Shown: piece after piece, positions 58,575-64,000 of the stretch
Layout of the letters: each line of letters opens with the position of its first letter
Numbering within the stretch: the first letter of the stretch is position 1
Assembly (NCBI RefSeq): GCF_014648095.1
Contig: NZ_BMQL01000008.1
Span: 105,795 to 169,794, forward strand
Source of the DNA: Deinococcus ruber
Lineage (GTDB): Bacteria; Deinococcota; Deinococci; Deinococcales; Deinococcaceae
Reading direction: 5' to 3'
Length of the DNA stretch: 64,000 nucleotides
Position numbers and translations under genes: made by a program
Notes under the pieces: generated by a model
The model's input: only the letters and a program-made list of their open reading frames with translations
Database searches by the model: none
Told to the model about the DNA's origin: nothing

Positions 58575-59401
58575 TGCGCCGCGCCGGATCGTCCAGAGTG
58601 CTGGCCCACCTCGCCCTGCTGTTTTACTGTCTGATCGCGCTGTTTCCGACCCTGATGATCGTCGTGAATTCCTTCAAAGACCGCGTGAGCATCTTTGCCC
58701 AGCCGTTTGCGCTGCCCACTGCCAAAACGTTTTCGCTGGACGGCTACCGCACCCTGGCCGAGTCGGCCAATTTTCCGCTGTATTTCCTGAACAGCCTGAC
58801 CACCACGCTCGGCTCGCTGCTGCTGATTCTCTTCGTCTCCAGCATGGCCGCCTACGCCCTGAGTGAATACACCTTCCGCCTCAACGCGCTGACGGCGCTG
58901 TACCTGTCGATTGGCATCATGGTGCCGATTCGGCTGGGCACGGTGGGCATTCTGAATCTGATGGTGAGCCTGCACCTCGTCAATACCCTGTGGGCGCTGA
59001 TTCTGGTGTACACCGCCCAGGGCATTCCGCTGGCGGTGTTCGTGCTGACCTCGTTCATGCGCGGTGTGCCCCGAGAACTGAAGGAGGCGGCCCGTATCGA
59101 CGGGGCCAGCGAATACCGCATCTACGGCCTGACGCTGCCCCTGATCCGGCCCGCTCTGGGCGCGGTCACAGCCATCAGCATGATTCCCATCTGGAACGAC
59201 CTGTGGTTTCCGCTGATTCTGGCTCCGGGCGAGAAAACCAAGACCATCGTGCTGGGGGCCAGCGCCTTTCTCGGCCAGTTCGTCAACGACTACAGCGCTG
59301 TGCTGGCCGCGCTGACTCTGGCGATTGTTCCGGTGGTGATTCTGTACGTGCTCTTTTCGAGGCAGCTCGTCAGCGGCATCACGGGCGGAGCGGTGAAATG
59401 A
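58574..59401 (+). CDS. CUT1 sugar ABC transporter permease (MalG/UgpE type)
   Basis: A 275-residue membrane permease, second half of the channel. The EAA loop VPRELKEAARIDGASEYRIY lies near residues 165-185; IPIWNDLWFPLILAPGE is the family's C-terminal signature. The start at 58574 is fixed by its one-base overlap with the preceding stop. Its stop overlaps the following oxidoreductase by 4 bp. No ATPase gene in the operon. Confidence 0.92.
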   Translation: MRRAGSSRVLAHLALLFYCLIALFPTLMIVVNSFKDRVSIFAQPFALPTAKTFSLDGYRTLAESANFPLYFLNSLTTTLGSLLLILFVSSMAAYALSEYTFRLNALTALYLSIGIMVPIRLGTVGILNLMVSLHLVNTLWALILVYTAQGIPLAVFVLTSFMRGVPRELKEAARIDGASEYRIYGLTLPLIRPALGAVTAISMIPIWNDLWFPLILAPGEKTKTIVLGASAFLGQFVNDYSAVLAALTLAIVPVVILYVLFSRQLVSGITGGAVK

Positions 59402-60414
59402 GCGGGCCAGCCGGAAACGGGGAAGAGGTGCTGCGCGTCGGACTGATCGGCGTCGGGGTAATGGGCCGCGCTCATGCCCGCGCCTGGAGTGCCCTGCCGG
59501 GAGCCTTCGCGGGCGTGTACACCCCCGACGACAGCGCACGGCAGTTTGCCCGGCAACACGGTGTTCGGGGATACGATACGCTTGACGAACTGTTTGCCAA
59601 CGCCGACATCATCGACATCTGTACGCCCACGCCCAGCCATCTGGCGCTCACGCTGGCGGCGGCCCGAGCAGGCTGTCATGTGTGCTGCGAGAAGCCTGCC
59701 GCCCTGACGGTGGCCGACGCCCTGGCGATGGAGCGCGGCTGTCAGGAAGCGGGCGTGCGGCTGTTTGTGGCTCACGTCCTGAGATTCTTTCCGCAGTACC
59801 GCGCCGCCCGCGAACTGGTCGTGAGCGGAGAACTCGGAATGCCCAGGGTCATCCGCCTCAACCGTGTCAGTGCGCCGCCCGCTGCGGGAAGCTGGCTGCT
59901 TGATGAGGCGCAGAGCGGGGGCGCGCCACTCGATCTGATGCTGCACGACCTGGATTACGCCCGCTGGCTGGCCGGAAACGTCAGCGAGGTCTATGCCGTT
60001 CAGTCGAGGCGGGCAGGGCAGGTGATGGTGCAGGCGACACTGAAGCACACGGGCGGAGCCATCACGCTGATCGAGGCAGGCTGGGCCGCGCCCGCCGGAG
60101 TGTTCTTCACGTCGCTGGATATCGCCGGAACTGCCGGAGCCACCGAATGGACTTCGTCTGCCCCGCCGCCCCTGCGCTTTCACGGTGCCCCGCCGCAGGC
60201 CAGCCCGCAGGAAGGTGCAGCTCTGCCCGAGCTGGAGGGCGACCCCTACGCCGACGAGCTGTACCACGCCTATTACGCGCTGCAACACGGCACGCCCTTT
60301 CTGGTCACGCCCGCCGATGCCGCCGCAGCGGTGGCGCTGGGGCTGGCTGTCCGGGCCTCGCTGGACACCGGACGCCCGGTGGTTCCGCAGCATACCGGGC
60401 AGGAGGCGGTATGA
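59398..60414 (+). CDS. Gfo/Idh/MocA-family oxidoreductase
   Basis: A 338-residue NAD(P)-dependent sugar oxidoreductase. The Rossmann loop is VGLIGVGVMGRAHARAW (about 14-30), the EKPAAL motif carries the conserved catalytic-site Lys, and the C-terminal alpha/beta domain includes LDLMLHDLDYARWL with the conserved Asp/His pair. It overlaps both neighbours by 4 bp. It should oxidise or reduce a sugar imported by the adjacent transporter; with murQ close by, a modified amino sugar is possible. Exact substrate unknown. Confidence 0.9.
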   Translation: MSGPAGNGEEVLRVGLIGVGVMGRAHARAWSALPGAFAGVYTPDDSARQFARQHGVRGYDTLDELFANADIIDICTPTPSHLALTLAAARAGCHVCCEKPAALTVADALAMERGCQEAGVRLFVAHVLRFFPQYRAARELVVSGELGMPRVIRLNRVSAPPAAGSWLLDEAQSGGAPLDLMLHDLDYARWLAGNVSEVYAVQSRRAGQVMVQATLKHTGGAITLIEAGWAAPAGVFFTSLDIAGTAGATEWTSSAPPPLRFHGAPPQASPQEGAALPELEGDPYADELYHAYYALQHGTPFLVTPADAAAAVALGLAVRASLDTGRPVVPQHTGQEAV

Positions 60415-61415
60415 CGATTCGGCTCGCGCTGCTGGGAGTGGCCCACGTGCACGCCCAGGGGTACGCGGCGCTGCTGCGGGGCAGGGAAGATGTGCGATTG
60501 CTGGGCTTTTCCGAAGCCGATCCGGAGGCCGCCCGTGTGTTCGCTGCCGAAAGCGGGCTGAACGCCTTGCCGCTGGCTGACCTGCTGAACGCCAGGCCAG
60601 ACGGCGTCATCGTGTGCAGCGAGACGGTCCACCACCTGTCACTTGTCGAGGCGGCTGCCGCTGCTGGCGCACACATCCTGTGCGAAAAGCCCATTGCCCT
60701 GACGGAAGAGCAAGCACAGGCGATGCAGCGGGTCTGCCGCGCAGCGGGCGTGCAGTTCGTCACCGCCTTTCCCGCCCGCTTCTCGCCCGATGTTCAGAGA
60801 TTACGGCAGCAGATGCGGGGCGGTGAACTCGGCCCCGTCCTGACGTACAGCGGCATCAATCACAGCGTCGCCCCAGACCGCGAACACCCGTGGTTCAGCG
60901 ATGTGCGGCTGGCGGGCGGTGGCGCGGGCATGGATCACATCGTTCATCTGGCAGACCTGCTGCGGCATTTCGGAGAACAGCCTGCCGAGGTGTACGCCCG
61001 CTTGCTTCCGGTGCCAGCGTGGGTGCACCTCGACCACTCAGACATCGACGCCGCCGGACTCGTTCTGCTGCGGCTGGCGTCCGGGGCCACCGCCAGCATC
61101 GACTGCTCCTGGAGCCGCCCGCGTGGCTACCCGCGCTGGGGCCACCTTCAACTGAACGTGGTGGCCGCGTCTGCCATGCTCAGCCTCGACGTATTCGCTC
61201 AGACCCTGAACGTCAGCGGGGCGGCCTACCGCTGGGCTGGTTACGGCCCCGATCTGAACGCCCTGATGCTGGCTGACTTTATCCGGGTCTGCCGCGACGC
61301 ACGTCCTGGCCGCGCCGACTGGCAGGACGGCTACGAGGCGCTCAGGGTCGTTCGTGCGGCCTACGACTCGGCTGCTGCGGGCCAGCCCGTCCGGCTCGAA
61401 CCCTCTCGGGAATAA
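60411..61415 (+). CDS. Gfo/Idh/MocA-family oxidoreductase, second copy
   Basis: A 334-residue relative of the preceding protein, not a close copy. The nucleotide loop reads LLGVAHVHAQGYAALL, differing from the usual GxGxxG. CEKPIAL keeps the conserved Lys, and the C-terminal domain has GGGAGMDHIVHLADLLRHFG. The altered loop is shared with a Gfo/Idh subgroup as far as I recall, so activity is still likely. The ATG overlaps the upstream stop by 4 bp. It ends the operon. The two enzymes may work in sequence on one sugar. Confidence 0.88.
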   Translation: MTIRLALLGVAHVHAQGYAALLRGREDVRLLGFSEADPEAARVFAAESGLNALPLADLLNARPDGVIVCSETVHHLSLVEAAAAAGAHILCEKPIALTEEQAQAMQRVCRAAGVQFVTAFPARFSPDVQRLRQQMRGGELGPVLTYSGINHSVAPDREHPWFSDVRLAGGGAGMDHIVHLADLLRHFGEQPAEVYARLLPVPAWVHLDHSDIDAAGLVLLRLASGATASIDCSWSRPRGYPRWGHLQLNVVAASAMLSLDVFAQTLNVSGAAYRWAGYGPDLNALMLADFIRVCRDARPGRADWQDGYEALRVVRAAYDSAAAGQPVRLEPSRE

Positions 61416-61545
61416 TCCGCTTGGCTCCTGTGGGTTTCACTCAGAAGCAGGGCGTTGCCGAAGAATGTGTCCGGTCTGAAAGAATTCGGTGCAGATCGGG
61501 CACCATCCTTAGCCCTTCCGGGCGCTCGTCCGTCAGACTGTAGCC

Positions 61546-63585
61546 ATGTTCCGTGTGCTCGCGCTCAGCGCTCCGCTGCTGTTCACCTGCCTTGCCAGTG
61601 CCCAGAAGGTGGACAGTCATTCGGGCGCTTCGCCCGCCTTCATGGGTCAGCTCACTCTGCTGCTGCTGGTCGGGGCGCTGGCCGCCTTTCTGTCGTTCCG
61701 GGTGGGGCTGGTGCCGATCATCGGCTTTCTGCTGGCAGGCGTGCTGGCAGGACCTTCGCTGCTGGGCATCATCGACGACCCCGCCGTCATCAGCGGTGCC
61801 AGCGACATCGGCGTGATGCTGCTGCTGTTTGCCATCGGGATCGAGTTCAGTCTCGACAAACTGGCCCGCATCGCCCGGCTGATCTTTCTGGGCGGCGGGG
61901 CACAGGTGGTGCTCACGGTCGTCATCACGGCGCTGCTGCTGTTGGCATTCGGTGTCAGCCTTCAGAACAGCGTGTTCACCGGCTTCCTGCTGGCTCTGTC
62001 GAGTACGGCTATCGTGATGAAGATTCTGGAAGGGCGCGGCGGAACGAGCACCGAAACGGGTCAGGTCAGCCTGGGCATCCTGATCTTTCAGGATCTGGCA
62101 GTGGTGGTGATGGTGCTGCTGGTGCCGATGCTGGCGGGACAGGGCGGCGGCGCACTGGGCATCGTGGTGGCGCTGGGCAAGGCGGCGGGCATCGTGGCGG
62201 CGGTGCTGCTGCTCGCCCGGCGAGTCGTTCCGAAGGTGCTGGAGGTGGTTGCGCGTACCTGCTCGCAGGAAATTTTTCTGCTCACCATCGTGGCGGCGTG
62301 CTTCGGGACGGCGTACCTGACCAGTCTGGCTGGCGTGAGTCTGGCACTGGGCGCGTTCCTGGCGGGCCTGCTCGTCAGCGAGAGCCGCTTCGGGCGGCAG
62401 GCGCTCGGCGAGATTCTGCCCCTGCAAATCCTCTTCAGCGCCGCCTTCTTTCTGTCGGTCGGCCTGCAACTGGACGTGCACTTCCTGCTGAGCCATCTGC
62501 CGCTGGTCCTGGCGGGCGTCGTCCTGATCGCGCTGCTCAAGGCGCTGCTCACCACCGTCAGCGTGCGGGTGCTGGGCCAGACGCTCGCCACGGCGACCGC
62601 GACCGGCTGGCTGCTGGCGCAGATCGGTGAATTCTCCTTCGTGCTGGAGAGCAGCGGGCGGGCACTTGGCCTCACGCCTGCCGGGCTGGGCAGCACCGGG
62701 ACGCAGACCTTCATCGCCGCGACCGTGCTGCTGATGGCCTTGACTCCGGTGATGGCCGACATCGGAGAACGGCTGGGCCTTCGGAAGCGCTCAGCCCGGC
62801 AGGTGGCTGCAACTGCCGCTCCGCTGCCGCCCCTGGTCGATGCTCAGACCCCGCTGGCACATCTGCGAAACCACATCATCGTGGCCGGATTCGGCCCGCA
62901 CGCTCGCCGCATTGCCCACGAGCTGAAGCGTCAGGCGGTGCCGTTCGGCGTTCTGACACTCAGCCCGGACGGTGCCGCCGACGTGGCCGATCACGACGTT
63001 CCGGTGGTGATCGGCGACTATGCTCGCAGCGCCCTGCTGTCGGAAGCGGCGATCCAGCAGGCCCGTGCGCTGATCGTGGTGGACGACACCCCCGAGATGG
63101 CCGCCCGTGTGGCGAGCGTGGCGCGGACACTCAATCCGTCGCTCACCATCATCGCGCATACGGACGATGCCGACGAGATCGCCACCCTGATGGCAGTGGG
63201 GGTCACATCGGTCGTCACCAGCCAGGATTCGGTCGCAACGGGCGTGTTGTCGCGCCTGGGCCTGACGCTGCCTCCGGCGCACCGTGTTTCTGATTCTTCA
63301 GCACCGATTATCCTGTCGGCGGCGCAGCAGCAGATGTGCGACCACGCGCACGGAATTTCGTCGGTCGTGCCGGAAGCGCGGGAAGTGTGCCCGGAGTGTG
63401 CGGCATTGGGCGATACCTGGGTGCACCTGCGGGTGTGTATGACCTGTGGGCACGTCGGCTGCTGCGACAGCAGCAAAAACCGCCACGCCACCGCGCACGC
63501 GCAGGCAAGCGCACATCCGCTGATCAAGACCCTGGAGCCGAACGAAGACTGGGCCTACTGCTATCCGCACGACCTGACGCGCTGA
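61546..63585 (+). CDS. KefB-type cation:proton antiporter fused to TrkA-N and a UBP zinc finger
   Basis: A 679-residue membrane protein. About twelve to thirteen helices (about 30-415) form a CPA2 exchanger domain: LFAIGIEFSLDKL, LLALSSTAIVMKIL and LGILIFQDLAVV are KefB/KefC-like. A cytoplasmic Rossmann TrkA-N domain follows (about 440-560; HIIVAGFGPHARRIAHEL, VVIGDYARSALL). The last 80 residues (597-679) are a UBP-type zinc finger: CPEC-x6-WVHLRVCMTCGHVGCCDSSKNRHATAHA. It probably exchanges K+ or Na+ for H+, gated by a nucleotide. The role of the zinc finger is unknown. ATG 61546 precedes a signal-like first helix. Monocistronic. Confidence 0.9.
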   Translation: MFRVLALSAPLLFTCLASAQKVDSHSGASPAFMGQLTLLLLVGALAAFLSFRVGLVPIIGFLLAGVLAGPSLLGIIDDPAVISGASDIGVMLLLFAIGIEFSLDKLARIARLIFLGGGAQVVLTVVITALLLLAFGVSLQNSVFTGFLLALSSTAIVMKILEGRGGTSTETGQVSLGILIFQDLAVVVMVLLVPMLAGQGGGALGIVVALGKAAGIVAAVLLLARRVVPKVLEVVARTCSQEIFLLTIVAACFGTAYLTSLAGVSLALGAFLAGLLVSESRFGRQALGEILPLQILFSAAFFLSVGLQLDVHFLLSHLPLVLAGVVLIALLKALLTTVSVRVLGQTLATATATGWLLAQIGEFSFVLESSGRALGLTPAGLGSTGTQTFIAATVLLMALTPVMADIGERLGLRKRSARQVAATAAPLPPLVDAQTPLAHLRNHIIVAGFGPHARRIAHELKRQAVPFGVLTLSPDGAADVADHDVPVVIGDYARSALLSEAAIQQARALIVVDDTPEMAARVASVARTLNPSLTIIAHTDDADEIATLMAVGVTSVVTSQDSVATGVLSRLGLTLPPAHRVSDSSAPIILSAAQQQMCDHAHGISSVVPEAREVCPECAALGDTWVHLRVCMTCGHVGCCDSSKNRHATAHAQASAHPLIKTLEPNEDWAYCYPHDLTR

Positions 63586-63869
63586 ACACGCCCACGCCGC
63601 TTCCCATCAGCACGCCGTGGTGAGACGTGGCCCACAGCAGGCCCATTCAGGATGGCTGTAGCCCTCAGCTGTGAATCCTCTCGGCGGCCAGAAACCTGAA
63701 AACGGGCGCTGAGACGTGATGACAAAGCGATCATGCAGCGGATTGAGGTGGCGTACTCGAAGCCTGGAAAAAGCCGAGACACAGAACGGCACAGTCGTCG
63801 ATCTTGATGACCCTGCATGCTGCTCGTCTGCCCGGCGGACGCGTTCTCGGTTTCCTTACATGGGCCTTC

Positions 63870-63875
63870 TACACT
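63870..63875 (+). promoter_or_regulatory. possible leaderless -10 element (TACACT)
   Basis: TACACT, fitting TANNNT, lies 6 nt before the ATG at 63882, the spacing of leaderless genes in Deinococcus-type bacteria. No good -35 box was found. The 290 bp before it (63586-63869) shows no credible gene. Confidence 0.4.
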
Positions 63876-63881
63876 GCGGTC

Positions 63882-64000
63882 ATGCGTCTGCTGCTGCTCG
63901 AAGATGACCCCCGCCTGCGAGCCCTGATTGCGGCAGGTTTATACGGAATTGAGTTAAACTCTAACTATCAAACCCTTAGCGATCACGCCCCATCTGAGCG
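63882..64000 (+). CDS. response regulator, N-terminal fragment, possibly interrupted
   Basis: The first 20 codons read MRLLLLEDDPRLRALIAAGL, the beginning of a receiver domain with its acidic pair. From about 63937 the frame continues as YGIELNSNYQTLSDHAPSE, which does not fit a receiver domain. The DNA there turns sharply AT-rich and holds a perfect palindrome GAGTT-A-AACTC (63950-63960). The gene may be broken by a mobile element whose body lies beyond the window. The frame is open to the window end, so the end is unknown. Confidence 0.5.
   Translation, partial: MRLLLLEDDPRLRALIAAGLYGIELNSNYQTLSDHAPSE

Overview
The window is high-GC DNA with AT-richer islands and looks like part of a Deinococcus-type genome. 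The grounds are composition, a possible leaderless TANNNT promoter next to an ATG, many CUT1 sugar importers without their own ATPases, and a large exopolysaccharide locus. This placement is inference; no search was run.

Left part (1-8.8 kb): an FRG-domain protein, then a CUT1 sugar importer with two tandem, closely related solute-binding proteins and two permeases (1319-6059), an orphan OmpR-type response regulator, and a complete IS5-family (IS427-like) element with terminal repeats at 7073-7906. About 870 bp of AT-richer DNA with no credible gene follows.

Middle part (8.8-45.4 kb): an exopolysaccharide and cell-surface locus. It has a SARP/ATPase-type regulator, UDP-galactopyranose mutase (glf), a WbaP-type initiating phosphosugar transferase, a Wzz/BY-kinase-like protein with a degraded ATP site, a long-form nucleotidyltransferase, three GT4 glycosyltransferases, a Wzy-like polymerase/ligase, a Wzx flippase, a WecG/TagA transferase, two SDR proteins (one with its catalytic motifs lost), UDP-glucose dehydrogenase, UDP-xylose synthase and a GlfT1-like GT2. 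Between these genes lie large secreted proteins: four lipoproteins carrying six NPCBM domains in different combinations with beta-helix, Kelch, malectin-like, Big2, FN3 and beta-propeller modules, plus a stand-alone beta-helix paralogue and a WD40 protein. UDP-galactofuranose (Glf) and UDP-glucuronate/UDP-xylose (Ugd, Uxs) are the predicted precursors. Wzx, Wzy and Wzz would export and polymerise the chain. The NPCBM/beta-helix proteins probably bind or remodel it outside the membrane.

Right part (45.4-64 kb): a low-GC small gene and an IS66-type transposase broken by a 17-bp tandem duplication; a cytochrome P450; a tightly coupled operon of a CUT1 importer, a 161-aa unknown protein and an SsuD-like flavin monooxygenase (candidate sulfosugar use); then a divergent GntR/UTRA regulator and murQ, followed by a third CUT1 importer with two Gfo/Idh oxidoreductases (amino-sugar or cell-wall-sugar recycling). 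The window closes with a KefB-type antiporter fused to TrkA-N and a UBP-type zinc finger, and the start of a response regulator whose reading frame turns into AT-rich sequence after about 20 codons.

No tRNA, rRNA or CRISPR array was recognised.
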